Shown here: in pieces, positions 1 to 10,193 of the stretch
How positions within the stretch are numbered: position 1 is the first letter of the stretch
How the letters are laid out: each line of letters begins with the position of its first letter
Assembly: GCA_039704465.1 (NCBI GenBank)
Contig: JASFAU010000017.1
Location: forward strand, 124,001-188,000
DNA: 64,000 nt
Direction: 5' to 3'
Source of the DNA: Plasmodiophora brassicae
Lineage: Eukaryota > Endomyxa > Phytomyxea > Plasmodiophorida > Plasmodiophoridae
Position numbers and translations under genes: made by a program
The notes under the pieces: generated by a model
Database searches by the model: none
What the model saw: only the letters and a program-made list of their open reading frames with translations
What the model was told of the DNA's origin: nothing

Positions 1-3000
1 AGGTGGGCTCAACGAATTGTTGGTTAACTTCCACGCTCGGTACCCAACCAAGCCGGGGCCGAAGTGGCGAAAGCCACCCCGCCGGCCGGCCCGATGACAG
101 GGGACTATACTGTTATGGCACGGCCGCGACGGGGGTCGCGCAGCCGCGCAGTTTGAATAAACGTCCACGGCAACCGACGGCTTCGGCAGTCGGTTAATTC
201 CGTGTTGTGGAGACAATAGTCGTCCGTCGTGTCGTCTCCTGACACAAGTGCTGTATTCTCTACCTAGCAGGGTGTCATTGGCAATTGCTGACAGGACTGT
301 CATGGTAGCGCTTGTGCGTATCGCGTCTCGTAATAGCGGAAATCCAGTCATTGCGTGTAGGAGGGGAATTGGTGTGGATCTGAACGCTCCTGAGTATGTC
401 CTCATGTACTCATTGTAAGCTGTTTCTAGGGGCTTGATGGCACTTTTCATTTCTTTACCTGTTTCTGCCCCAAGTATCGGCATGTAGTAATTTAGTTTGC
501 CCCCGATGAATCCTTTGCATATTTGGTGGTATATTTTAATTGGGAAGTTGTATTTTAGCAGCGACCTGACTACTTTGCTTCTTTGTTTTATGCTGGCCGC
601 TACACCATTAAGGTCGATCATCATCATACCATGTCTGTTTTCCTCATTAGCCCTTAGTGTGATTCCTAGGTATTTGACCTCTGGTGCTGTCCTTATACTG
701 GTTTTGTTTGTTTTAAGAGCGTCGTCCGGGTTGTACTCGTTGAATAATATTACCGTCTTGTCCCAGTTGATTTTAATATGGTTGGCATCGCACCACTTCA
801 TTAGTGCCGCGTTCTTTTTGTGTAGAGTGCGTTTCACTTGTTTCTTCGTTCTCCCAGTGGCCCAAGAGGCGATGTCATCTACATATATGTTGCTAGAGTC
901 TTCGTCGAGTGGTGCATCGTAGACGTAAATAGCCCAGAGTAGGACACTGAGGCTGGATCCTTGCGGAATGCCACTGGTTTGAGGGTGTTGTTTGGAGGTG
1001 GATCCTCGGTGTGATACCTCGAACTTTCTGTTTTTGAGCCATTCATCGATTATGAGGATGAGGTATGGGTCAATTTGCATCTTACGCATTTTCGATATTA
1101 GTTTTATATGCTGCACCCTGTCGAAGACTTTTGCGAAGTCGTAGAATATTGTTGCGAACTGCTGATTTTTGGCTGCTGCGCATCCTGCATGGTGAAGTAG
1201 GCGCATTAATGCTTGCGCTGTGTTGTGGGCTTCCCTACCCCCCGTCTGGTTTGTCGGGAGGTGCTGTTCTGCTTGGTGTCTAATTCGGGTTTCAATAATC
1301 GATTCAGTTATCTTGGCTAAGTTGGCCAGGAGGGCTATTGGGCGGTATTCGCCTGGTTTTGACTTCGGGATGGGCCTGACCTTGGCGATTTTGAGGTCGT
1401 TTGGGAAATGTCCGTATTTGATTATGTCATTGTTGATGGCTGCCAGGAAATAGGTCGCTATGGTCTCGTCCTCGCACGCTCTCTTTATGAGTGCGTTGGT
1501 GACGCCATCGTAGCCTCCGGCGGATCTCGTTTTGGCTCGTTTTAGGGCCTTGTCAAGTTCTCTTTGTGTGATCGGCTCTGGTGGTTGGATTTCATTTTCT
1601 GCTTGTAACTCCATGATTAGTGATTGATGCGTGATATCTTCTTCTTCCGTCACTTTTAGGTCGTCAGCGTTATAGATGTTTGCGAATGTTTTTGCGATTT
1701 CTTCTGTTTCTAATCCTGCTCTTTCCGTATTGGTTCTGAGGGGCTGTCGTTTGCTGTTCAGGTCGGGGTTGATTTGCTTAATGAGTTTCCAAGTAGCAGC
1801 GCCTGTGGAGTCTGCGATAGCCGTCTCTGCCAGGGCTGTGTATTTCTCGAGCTTTGCTTCTTTGTACTCTCTCAGTACCTCTTTGTTCGTGACTCGCACT
1901 GTTTCGCGCAGTTCTTCTATGTGTGGCTCCGGTTTCTTCTCTCGTTTGGCCTTACGGAGCTGTTCATTTGCCTGCTCTTTTTTGCAGCATGCTTCGGCGA
2001 GGGCTGGGGTCCAGAATCTATGAGTTTCTTTTGGTACTGTTTTGTACGCTATACTTTCCATGATAATGCTGTTCAGTTTGCTTAGGTGGGCGTGGTCGGT
2101 ACTTTCATTTTCTAGTGCTAATGATATGTTTTCTACTGTCAGGTTAATGTCTGTTGTTGTTTTGGTGTCGCTTCCGTCATAAGATCCTTCATTGGCGCCA
2201 ACTGGGATTAATGTTTCTGTGATCGTGATTACATGGTCGCTATCCATGGCAGGGCCTGTCTTCCAAGCAACGATGTCTTCTCGTGCGTCACTGTTGCACA
2301 TGGTGACGTCTAGGACGCTGCCTTTTTCCTCGTTGACTGGGTCGTATCTCGTGGGTAGTGCTATATTGTTTAGGACCTCGAACTCTGTTAGCAGCGAGTC
2401 TATCTCGTGTTTTCGGGCCGTCACCGTGGGATCGAATCGACGGTCACGCGTATTAAGGTCGCCTGTGATTATTGTAGGTCTGTTCTCTTTTTCGACTAAG
2501 CGTTCTATTTCTGCCCAGTATGCCTTTCGCGTTCCCCGCTTTACATCCGGGGCGATGTATGGGTGAATGAGTAGCATTACGTTGTTGATTATTGCCACCT
2601 GAGTAGCTATTCTTTTGTTTTCAAAACGAGCAAGCGGTTCCAGTTGTTCCTTAGGAAACTCTTTGACGTCCGTGTTCTTTGTCCAGAAAATTCCCGACTG
2701 CGTATTCAGATCAGTGTGCATGTGGTTGGGGAAATGTGCTATCTGCCTCCTGTGTCCCAGTTCCGAGATGCATAGTATGTGGATATTGTTCTGTTTTGCA
2801 TATTCTGACAGACGCTCTGCTTTGAGCTTGGTTAGTGTTCGGGCATTCCATTGCCCAATGCTTAGCGTAGCAATTTCCTCGTCCTCCGGGTTTGGATCCT
2901 GTCGAGGGTCTACCGTGGTGATATACTCTAATATTGATGTCTGCCTGGATGTCGGCTTGTTGCTAGGCCCGTTGCCTGGCGGGGGGATTCTATATATTGC

Positions 3001-3507
3001 ATCTCGCGCTTCTTCAAGCCTCTTGTTGTAGGCTGTGTTGCACAGTGGTCGTGCTGTTAGCGGCTCGTGGCCTTTATTTGTGGGTGCACCTGTGGCTGTT
3101 GAGTTTGTATTGGACGCTGGGGGTAGATGTGGTATGGAGACTCGCGTGGGCAATTCGGGAGGTCGAGTTTGTTTGTTGTGTTCGTTCACAGTGTACCGCT
3201 CGTGCGGTTGGGTAATGTACCGCTCGTGCGGTTGGGTAAGGTACCGTTCGTTCGGTTGGGTAAGGCACCGCTCGTGCGGTTGGGTAGGGCTCCGCTCGTG
3301 CGGTAGGTGCAGGTGTGTGTCCTGCTTGGAATGGGTTCGCCGTTTGTTGCTAGCGGCTGTGTAGCCCTCCTGCTGATCGCAGGTAGCTAGAGGGGCCAGA
3401 GCCGCCCGACCAGTGCGGTCTTCTGGGCGGCTGCCTGGGGCGCTGTACGCGTCGCCCACATGGGTCCCTCTCCCACTCTGGTTCTTGATCTTGACGACGA
3501 CCTCCAT
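1..3507 (-). CDS. Non-LTR retrotransposon polyprotein (endonuclease + reverse transcriptase), partial
   Basis: One open frame on the minus strand from ATG at 3507 through position 1 with no stop, at least 1,168 residues, continuing outside the window. After a low-complexity N-terminus comes an APE-like endonuclease domain (about 2860-2150): WNARTLTKL, CISELG, GDLNTRD and DSDH carry the usual N, E, D and H residues. The reverse transcriptase follows: palm motif FYDFAKVFDRV near 1140-1105, GIPQGSSLS near 985-955 and the catalytic YVDD at 885-874. This order is that of APE-type LINE elements, which nick target DNA and prime cDNA synthesis on it. No RNase H or zinc knuckle is seen in the part present. 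The frame is undamaged, so the copy may be recent. The clade was not determined. Confidence 0.9.
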   Translation of the reverse strand, partial: MEVVVKIKNQSGRGTHVGDAYSAPGSRPEDRTGRAALAPLATCDQQEGYTAASNKRRTHSKQDTHLHLPHERSPTQPHERCLTQPNERYLTQPHERYITQPHERYTVNEHNKQTRPPELPTRVSIPHLPPASNTNSTATGAPTNKGHEPLTARPLCNTAYNKRLEEARDAIYRIPPPGNGPSNKPTSRQTSILEYITTVDPRQDPNPEDEEIATLSIGQWNARTLTKLKAERLSEYAKQNNIHILCISELGHRRQIAHFPNHMHTDLNTQSGIFWTKNTDVKEFPKEQLEPLARFENKRIATQVAIINNVMLLIHPYIAPDVKRGTRKAYWAEIERLVEKENRPTIITGDLNTRDRRFDPTVTARKHEIDSLLTEFEVLNNIALPTRYDPVNEEKGSVLDVTMCNSDAREDIVAWKTGPAMDSDHVITITETLIPVGANEGSYDGSDTKTTTDINLTVENISLALENESTDHAHLSKLNSIIMESIAYKTVPKETHRFWTPALAEACCKKEQANEQLRKAKREKKPEPHIEELRETVRVTNKEVLREYKEAKLEKYTALAETAIADSTGAATWKLIKQINPDLNSKRQPLRTNTERAGLETEEIAKTFANIYNADDLKVTEEEDITHQSLIMELQAENEIQPPEPITQRELDKALKRAKTRSAGGYDGVTNALIKRACEDETIATYFLAAINNDIIKYGHFPNDLKIAKVRPIPKSKPGEYRPIALLANLAKITESIIETRIRHQAEQHLPTNQTGGREAHNTAQALMRLLHHAGCAAAKNQQFATIFYDFAKVFDRVQHIKLISKMRKMQIDPYLILIIDEWLKNRKFEVSHRGSTSKQHPQTSGIPQGSSLSVLLWAIYVYDAPLDEDSSNIYVDDIASWATGRTKKQVKRTLHKKNAALMKWCDANHIKINWDKTVILFNEYNPDDALKTNKTSIRTAPEVKYLGITLRANEENRHGMMMIDLNGVAASIKQRSKVVRSLLKYNFPIKIYHQICKGFIGGKLNYYMPILGAETGKEMKSAIKPLETAYNEYMRTYSGAFRSTPIPLLHAMTGFPLLRDAIRTSATMTVLSAIANDTLLGREYSTCVRRRHDGRLLSPQHGINRLPKPSVAVDVYSNCAAARPPSRPCHNSIVPCHRAGRRGGFRHFGPGLVGYRAWKLTNNSLSPP
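3194..3306 (-). repeat. 21-bp tandem repeat coding a 7-residue repeat in the retrotransposon ORF
   Basis: About five copies of a 21-bp unit lie inside the retrotransposon frame. On the coding strand they give repeated RYxTQPHE-type heptapeptides with small changes (one copy has NE for HE). The unit length keeps the frame. They sit N-terminal to the endonuclease, where LINE proteins often carry variable RNA-binding or low-complexity sequence. Confidence 0.85.
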
Positions 3508-3959
3508 CTCACGGCATTTTCGCGGTCATCGGCTGCGATTGTGAACCCTCTCGGAGTTGTACCCGAGCAGGAAGTTGACAGCATCGCCGTGCCCATCGAC
3601 GGGCTAATTTCAGGAGTTAGCTAGGCGGGCAACATTAGGTGCCGGAACCCCATGACGGCGGTCGCCAAAGGGGCAACTCGTAGGCTACACTCGAGACGGC
3701 CCGGCCGGCCCGATGAACGTCTGCGAGCAGTTCAGGATACAACTCGCACGCAACATGAGGTTAATTCGAGGATTGGTCTGGCGCTGCCGGCCCTCGTGGA
3801 CTGCGCACGCCGGGTCAAATGTTTTGCGCGACTCTGGTGTGAAGTGCCAACTCAGGAAACTGCGTCCCGTCACTTACCGCTTCGGCAATCCGCGGGCCGA
3901 CAGCTGCTCTCCGGGCGCTCATATTCTCTCTTGCTTAGTAACGACAACACGCTCGAACC
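3508..3959. other. Intergenic: retrotransposon 5' side and acyltransferase upstream region
   Basis: Between the divergent starts of the retrotransposon frame and the acyltransferase. Probably holds the element's 5' untranslated region; a 69-codon overlapping minus-strand frame (3596-3387) shows no recognisable domain. No target-site duplication could be fixed because the other end of the element is outside the window. Confidence 0.4.
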
Positions 3960-5879
3960 ATGTCGAACTTCCTGTACGGCGCTAAGGCGCGTTCCCGGAT
4001 GCTGCTTGCCGCGCTGTCAATGGTCATCTTGACCGGCGCCGGCACTGGCGTCCATGTCGAGCGCATCCTACCGCCATCACTGGCGCCAGTCGTGAAAGGA
4101 CGGGAGGGTTGCCGTGTTCTATACGCGTTCGGCCGTGGGTTCGACGTAAGCTCGTCCTGCACCGTCGTGGACGTTGTCGACGGATCCCGCCAGAACGTTG
4201 AAACAGTGGTCCTGCACGATTCTGTTCTGGCGTGTCTTGTGCCCAACGCTGACGACATGCGTTCGTCGAAACTCAGCATTGCAGGGCATCTGCAACCGTT
4301 CCCACTGAGCGTTGACCTCGTTGCCCAAGCTGACCCTCGCGACGTTATCCGGCCAGGAATGAACGACTGGATCGCCTTGCAATTCCTGCGCACCGCCAAC
4401 GTGTACGGGGTGATGTCTCTCCTGGACCCGCTGGACACTGCTGCCCTGCGACATCTAGTCGAGGCGATTATCACGCACGATGGGAAGTTCCGCAAGTTCG
4501 CATGCGTCATGGATCCGACGGGTGCGTGGCATCCCTTCCCGATCGACCTGAAGAACCACGTCTTCGAAGTGGCGATGTGCGGCGGAGACGAAGAAGAGTT
4601 GGATGAGTTTCTCCACAAGCTGACTGAGATCCCAACGGACTACTCGCTGCCGCCCTGGCAAATGTGGGTCCTGTCATCCCGTGCAACGAGCACCTCAACG
4701 CTGGTGTTCAAGGCGTCGCATATGATATCTGATGGCACAGGCCTGGTTGCGTTTCTTCAAGAGTAGGTCTCTACGAATGCACTCCGTTTGGCGAGCGCTC
4801 AGTCGAACTTTATGACCAGGTTGGTTGGTGAAGGGATGTCGTTTCCTGGAAGCGGCGGCGCTGGAGTACGCCGAGCTCCTTTGACGACCATGCTCTCGAA
4901 CGTGGCCAGGGACCCTCTGCGATCGATGCGTTCGTTACGTCAAGCGTCATCTGGTGTGGTGCGCGCTTTGCAACGAATGTGGGACTCGTCGACGTCACCT
5001 TCCAAGGAGGGTTTCTCGTCTGGTAATGGTTTCGGAACCAGGATGACGTCGTGTTCCGTGTGGGAGGAGGGGCGTACAGAGGGTGCCCGTTAAACGCTAT
5101 CACGTGTTGCGCGCAGCGTACACTGGTGGTGAATCGGTATCTTACTCTTTTCTTCGCCTGTCGGCGTTCGTCAGCGGTCTGTCGCGGGTCGGTGGAGAGA
5201 CGTCCGTTGCACGCGTACGTCGTGTTCCGCCCGAGTATACGACTTGAAGCGAATTGCACGTCGACTTTCCACAGAGAGCATGTCCGTCAAGCTGAACGAT
5301 GTCCTGCTTGGCATCGTGGGCGGTGCTATTCGGTCAGCAGTGCTGGAAATGGGTAACGCGTCAGCGCTGGTTGACATCAACATGAAGTGTGTCGTGCCGG
5401 TGAACCTGCGTGATCCTCGCAACGCAGAGACCCCTCTCGATAACGACATTGAGCTTGTTTATGTCCCTCTGCGCGTCGACGTCGCTGATGATGCGGAGCG
5501 CGTCCGGGCGATCGCAACAGTTACGAACGACATCAAATCGGGAATCGAGCTCCACATGCGACACTTCCTGCAGAGACAAATGATGCGCTTCCCATCGCTG
5601 GTTGTCGGTCAGGTTGAAAAGCAGTTCAAGGGCCTGCTTGTAGCCGTGACCAATGTTCCCGGCCCGGTTGACCCCATTTCCGTTGTCGGGGCCCGCGCCT
5701 CCGCAATGCGATTCTACATGACGAACCAGGAGCGGCGCTTCGTGACGCCGATCAGGGTCAGCGCTCTGTCCTACAACGGTACTCTCGACGTCAACCTTCT
5801 CAGTGACGACATCGTCGACGTCGACCAGCTGAAGCGCGGCTTTTACAAATCCTTCGCGAACCTTCGAGCTGGTTTGTAA
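3960..5879 (+). CDS. WS/DGAT-like wax ester synthase / diacylglycerol acyltransferase
   Basis: Exon 1 (3960-4762) starts with a hydrophobic stretch (MLLAALSMVILTGAG) that may be a membrane anchor and ends after SHMISDGTGL, which aligns with the HHxxxDG acyl-transfer motif of the WS/DGAT family, first His replaced by Ser. A 57-bp intron (4763-4819) restores frame into exon 2 (4820 to about 5010-5090). The last exon (acceptor probably near 5174, to 5879) has KLNDVLLG and TNVPGP, both typical of the family's C-terminal half. The family makes wax esters or triacylglycerol from acyl-CoA at ER or lipid-droplet membranes. The splice between about 5010 and 5175 could not be resolved, so a frameshift there is possible. 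Substrate cannot be inferred. Confidence 0.7.
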
Positions 5880-6054
5880 CGCGCAGACCCCGAGCGGCCT
5901 CTGGTGACTCGCCCGATATAAATATACAGGTTGCTTTACTGAGTCATCGCCTCGTCTATATTTTCAATTGTCTACGCTTTTGCCAAGTGATCCCGATCCG
6001 AAGTGACCAAAAATGACTCCGCTCGCGCTGTTTGTGTGGACGTTGTGAGTCATT

Positions 6055-6092
6055 TCTCGTCACTTCTGCAAACGAGTCGAGAAGTGACGAGA
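6055..6092. repeat. Perfect 13-bp inverted repeat, 12-nt loop
   Basis: TCTCGTCACTTCT at 6055-6067 is mirrored exactly by AGAAGTGACGAGA at 6080-6092. It lies just upstream of the start codon at 6121, probably in the promoter or 5' untranslated region. It could be a hairpin in RNA or a dyad protein-binding site; no direct evidence for either. Confidence 0.7.
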
Positions 6093-6120
6093 CGGACGAA
6101 AACTGGAAGTGATTAACCGA

Positions 6121-6999
6121 ATGGGCGACAAGGAAGGGCGCCGGAACCACGTCTGGCAGCAGTGGGAAACCGACGTCGTCGTGCAGCGTGCGCGCGCAGG
6201 AGATTTTGTCAGCGAGATCCGCGCCAAACTTCCACACCTGAGCGAGAAGCAGGTCACCTCAAAGCTGTACAGGCTCAAACGTTCGACGAAGAACTTCTGT
6301 TTGCCTGTGCCCAGCACACGAAGGCGAGTGTCACAACGTGGTACGTATTCAGTATTAATTATACGCTCTCATTCGGCTCCTCTGCTGACAGTCGTTTTAC
6401 CAGACGGAGCCAAGAAACGCAAGATAAGCGGGGGACGTGTTGTTCAGAACGCGTCTGCGTACCTCAGAGATGGCGCCGAAGAGGATGGCGATGCTGACTT
6501 TGATGATGACGATGATGTCGACGACTGTAACGCCATTGCAAACGCCGGCTGGTCTGAGGAACTAGACAACTACCAGTTCGCGAAGAAGTTTCAGATCGTG
6601 GTCGTCAAGCAGATGGCGACCAGTCTTCACGTATTTATACGAAAGCTGGTCGGGTACCAGATTACTGTCGGCCCTGTCCTAGCTGAAGGCATCCAGGTCG
6701 TATTTCATCCTTTGAACTACGGTCCTGAGATGCGGAGCATGACAGGCTTGAGTGAAGCCGAAACGCTTTCCCTCTTCCCAGAAGACAACGAGGACAACAA
6801 GATCTCGATTTTCATTCCTGCGCCTGCCGACTCGGTTCTCGAGAGGGAGTATAGGCGATACTTCTTTCCGCCAGTTGACCCAGCCACACCAGCCGAAGAA
6901 CAACAACAGGCCATGAAGAATGCGCGCTTCTTGGGCTACGTTGTTCCGTTCCAGGACCTGTTGACGACTCCTGTGGATCACGTGCCGGCGTCAATGTGA
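6121..6999 (+). CDS. SANT/Myb-like nuclear protein, unknown function
   Basis: ATG at 6121 follows an in-frame GTG at 6109. The N-terminus (WQQWETDVVVQRARAGDF to KLYRLKR) has the spaced aromatic and leucine pattern of a SANT/Myb-like helix-turn-helix. A basic stretch (KKRK), an acidic run (DADFDDDDDVDD) and a conserved-looking C-terminal half with no family I recognise follow. A likely intron starts at 6341 (GTACGT) and ends at 6391 or 6403; both are multiples of three without stops, so the frame stays open unspliced. Spliced length is about 271-275 residues. A chromatin or transcription role is a guess from the N-terminus only. Confidence 0.6.
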   Translation: MGDKEGRRNHVWQQWETDVVVQRARAGDFVSEIRAKLPHLSEKQVTSKLYRLKRSTKNFCLPVPSTRRRVSQRGTYSVLIIRSHSAPLLTVVLPDGAKKRKISGGRVVQNASAYLRDGAEEDGDADFDDDDDVDDCNAIANAGWSEELDNYQFAKKFQIVVVKQMATSLHVFIRKLVGYQITVGPVLAEGIQVVFHPLNYGPEMRSMTGLSEAETLSLFPEDNEDNKISIFIPAPADSVLEREYRRYFFPPVDPATPAEEQQQAMKNARFLGYVVPFQDLLTTPVDHVPASM

Positions 7000-7309
7000 G
7001 ACCTCAAATACATTGACTATCTCCGTTGCTTCATTTGTCAAATATCCTAGCTTATCTCCAATATTTCGTTAAAGGGACCCTTTTCGGGTAGCCCCAGTGT
7101 CATCTCTGCCTCCGCTTCGCCCTGTTCTGTGTGACAGAGGAATTAGATCTGGCTGTCTTCTCAGTGACCACATCGTTGAGCGTTCCCTGCGCCGTCCAGG
7201 ATCAACAGGGGGCCTGGGAGGCTAAAAGGCGCAGCAACACTGGCCACACGCGATGTAGGGGTGGACTTGATGGGTGTATTATGCACGAGGCGAGGCAATG
7301 ACAGACCGT
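7000..7309. other. Intergenic, convergent 3' ends
   Basis: Shared 3' flank of the SANT-like gene and the ABC-F gene. No gene, repeat or RNA was seen. Confidence 0.5.
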
Positions 7310-9612
7310 TTAGTTCTTGTTGCCACCCAGCGTGATGTTACCGATCTGGTAGGAGTACGCGGACGCCTCGTCGAATTCGTAAAACGATCGAATGCGTTGC
7401 TTGCCGACCGACCAGAACTCCTTGCAGACCTTCTCGAGGAAGAACCGGTCGTGGCTGACCACGACGATGGCGCCCTTGTATCCGTGGATCGCCTCGATCA
7501 GTCCGTCGATCGTGTCCAAATCTGCAGACCGACGATCAGAACCCGGAGCGAAAGCGCATCCGACGTGCCACGTACCGCAGTGGTTGGTTGGCTCGTCCAT
7601 CACGATCAGGTGAGGTTGCCTGAACGTCAGCAGGGCGAAAGAGAGGCGGGACTTCTGGCCACCGGACAGGTCCTTGATCGTCTGGTGAACGACCTTGCCC
7701 TTGATGCCGAACTGGCTCAGCTGGGAATAGATCTGCTCGACCTCGGCCTTCGGGAACGTATCTCTCAGCATCGTCTGCAACACCGCACTGAGTATGACAT
7801 AAACAGACGCGCGCACGAGTAGACATACCATTGGGGTCTTGGCGGCATCGAGGACATCGGTGTGGTGCTGGGCAAAGTACCCGATGATAGCCTGGCCGTT
7901 ACGGGAGACCACACCCGACCAGGGCTCCAACTTGCCCAGCAGCAGTTGAATCAGCGTCGACTTGCCAGCACCGTTCGCACCGAGTACACCGATGCGGCTG
8001 CAAGTACATCCCAAACGTCAGACACTGCTGTGGACGGCCAACAATGTTGCACATACCTGTCGAGATGAACAGAAAGGTTCGCGTTCTTGAACAGCGGCGG
8101 CTTCGTCTTGTCGTACCCGAACGACAGGTCGGTGACGTCAAAGATCTGGGGTTTGGCGAGCGGTTCCGGAATGGGGAACCCGAACCGGAACTTGTGGTCC
8201 TCGGGCGGCTTCTCCAGCTTCTCCATCTTGTCCAGCTCTTTGATACGAGACTGCACCATGGATGCCAGCTTCTTGTTGGCGCGGAACTTGTTGATGAACT
8301 CGGTGGCGTGCGCGATCTTATCCTGCTGCAGCTGGTAGGCCTTCCACGCGCAGCGCAGCTGTTCGCTTCGCACGCGCTCGAACGTCTCGTAGTCGCCCTT
8401 GTAGTACGTCAGCGTCTTGTACGCGAAGTGGATGACGTCCGTGATGACGCTGTTCAGGAACTTCCGGTCGTGCGACACGAGCAACAGCGTCTTCTCGTAG
8501 TTCTGCAGGTACCTCTCCAGCCACATGACGGTCGGGAAGTCGAGGTGGTTGGTCGGTTCGTCGAGAAGGAGGATGTCGGGCGTGACGAACAGTGCGCACG
8601 AGATGGCGACCCGCATTCTCCAGCCACCGGACAGGTCCTTCGTCACCTTCTGCTGCATCTCCTGGTCGAAGCCCAGACCGGCGAGAATCATGGCCGCCCG
8701 CGCCGCCGCAGTGTCCGAGTCGATCTGCTTCAGGCGCGAGTATGTGTCTTCGAGTTCGTCCTGCTGATCGGCGGTCATTTCCCCATTTTCGCGCTCCTCT
8801 TCCAGCCGCGTCTGCCTGGCCAGCAACATGGACAGCTCCTTGTCCGACATGATCACATAGTCGATGACCTTGGTCTCGTCACCGACGATCTCCTGCTCGA
8901 CGTGCATGACATGCAGGTTCTTGGGGAAGTCGGGGAACAGGTACCCGGAAATATGGTGCAGCAACGTGGACTTGCCGATCCCGTTCTGCCCAATCAGCCC
9001 ATACTTCCTGCCGCACGTCAGGATCAGGTCCGCCTTCTCGATCAGGTTCGTCCCACCACCGAGGTTTGACATTCGAATCGAGATGTTCACGTCGCGTACG
9101 TGCTGCTTCTTGCTGTCGCCGGACAGCCAGACAGGAATGCCGTCCGGGTCCCGGTTCGACGCTGACGCTGACGCTGCTGAAGACGCAGCAGCGCCTTTGA
9201 TCTTGATCTTGGACTTTGGCGCGGCCTTGGCTTTCTTTCCGCCACCTTTCTTGGCGTTCTTCGCCGGTTTCTTGGACTGCGGCTGCTCCTTGACGTCGTT
9301 CGTGCGTTCGTCCACAGCGGCATCAGGTTCCTCTCTGGACTCACCGCTTGCCAAGTCGGACAGCTCCCTGGAGATGTCCATGCAGAGCAGTTTGACCTGG
9401 GAGTCGGACAGTTCGCCGGCGCATGGGTCGGCGACCAGATCCCGCAGCATATCGGCGTTCTCCCGGTGCTGCCCGATCTCCATAGCCGGCAGCATTTCGG
9501 TGACAATCTGCGAGATGTCGCCCAGGAACTGGCCAACACCCGGGATGCCTTTCGACGCCGCCGAGACGGCGCGTCGCACGTCGTCGCCCGACAAGGCTTC
9601 CATGGTGGCCAT
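7310..9612 (-). CDS. ABC-F family ATPase (GCN20/ABCF3-like)
   Basis: Four exons: 9612-8057, 7997-7829, 7774-7576, 7521-7310; introns of 54-59 bp; total 2,136 nt, 711 residues. Two ABC cassettes without membrane helices: Walker A GQNGIGKST and GANGAGKST, signatures LSGGWRMR and LSGGQKSR, Walker B LLLDEPTNHLD and VMDEPTNHCD, and switch-histidine LLVSHDR and VVSHDR. The second D-loop has Cys where Leu is usual, read across a splice junction. The N-terminus is a helical region then a Lys/Ala/Gly-rich stretch, as in GCN20/ABCF3 proteins, which act on ribosomes and in GCN2 activation. The start at 9612 is chosen because that extension begins there; an upstream ATG at 9723 is in frame. Which ABCF subclass is not certain. 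Confidence 0.9.
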
Positions 9613-10193
9613 ACGTAGTTGGATCGGGCGTCTGAACGCCGTTGAACGTCTCCGCAGTCCGTGACGGACTCCGCCGCGACTCGCATCTTCGACGACAACC
9701 AGACGCTCACCCGCGCCGGACATTTTCTGTGGCGCAACGTCAGTGCACGCGTACGTACAGGGCGCTTCTCTACGTGTGGCCCACTCGTGAGCCGCCTTTA
9801 TACCTGTCAGCCTAACCTAGTCCCAACCGGAACTGGTCGGTTCATCCTGCACATGGCCGGTACGTTTCGAGTTGGGTAGAGTCGCGCGCTACAACCGAAA
9901 TGACTCCACGGCCCGGTCTCCGACTACTAAATTACGGCCACATCTCATTCATATCTGAAGCAATGAGCGACCCTCACATATACTACGGTACGCTGCCAGA
10001 CAGTGCGGGCCCGGATCAGACAACGGATTAATCGATCGGGACTGCGCCGCGCACCAGCCCCGCCCGGTCGGCGCATGCCTACACACACGGATCAGAGGTG
10101 CTATTACTACCGCTGGAACACCCGGCCGATCGCTCAGCGACTAACGTATTGCTCGACCAACGCGAGATGCACAAGCAGCCACGTCCAGGTGCC
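9613..10193. other. Intergenic; left end of the 9.7-12.3 kb duplicated unit
   Basis: Divergent promoter region of the ABC-F gene and the first SKP1-ankyrin gene. From about 9684 it is clearly homologous to 15597 onward (shared stretch with CATCTTCGAC, TTCTGTGGCGCAACGT and ACTCGTGAGCCGCC), which marks the start of the tandem segmental duplication. Confidence 0.7.
9656..9673 (-). promoter_or_regulatory. GGAGTCCGT-type promoter element of the ABC-F gene
   Basis: On the coding strand reads CGGAGTCCGTCACGGACT, a near palindrome about 44 bp upstream of the ATG at 9612. Very similar elements sit at a similar distance before GRWD1, eS8 and BRR2 in this window. Function is inferred from position and recurrence only. 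Confidence 0.55.

Noticed and set aside
3194..3306. Short tandem repeats as a CRISPR array
   Set aside because: No spacers, repeats are contiguous and coding, and the genome is eukaryotic.
8044..9069. 341-codon plus-strand frame opposite the ABC-F gene
   Set aside because: Antisense shadow of a strongly conserved coding exon.
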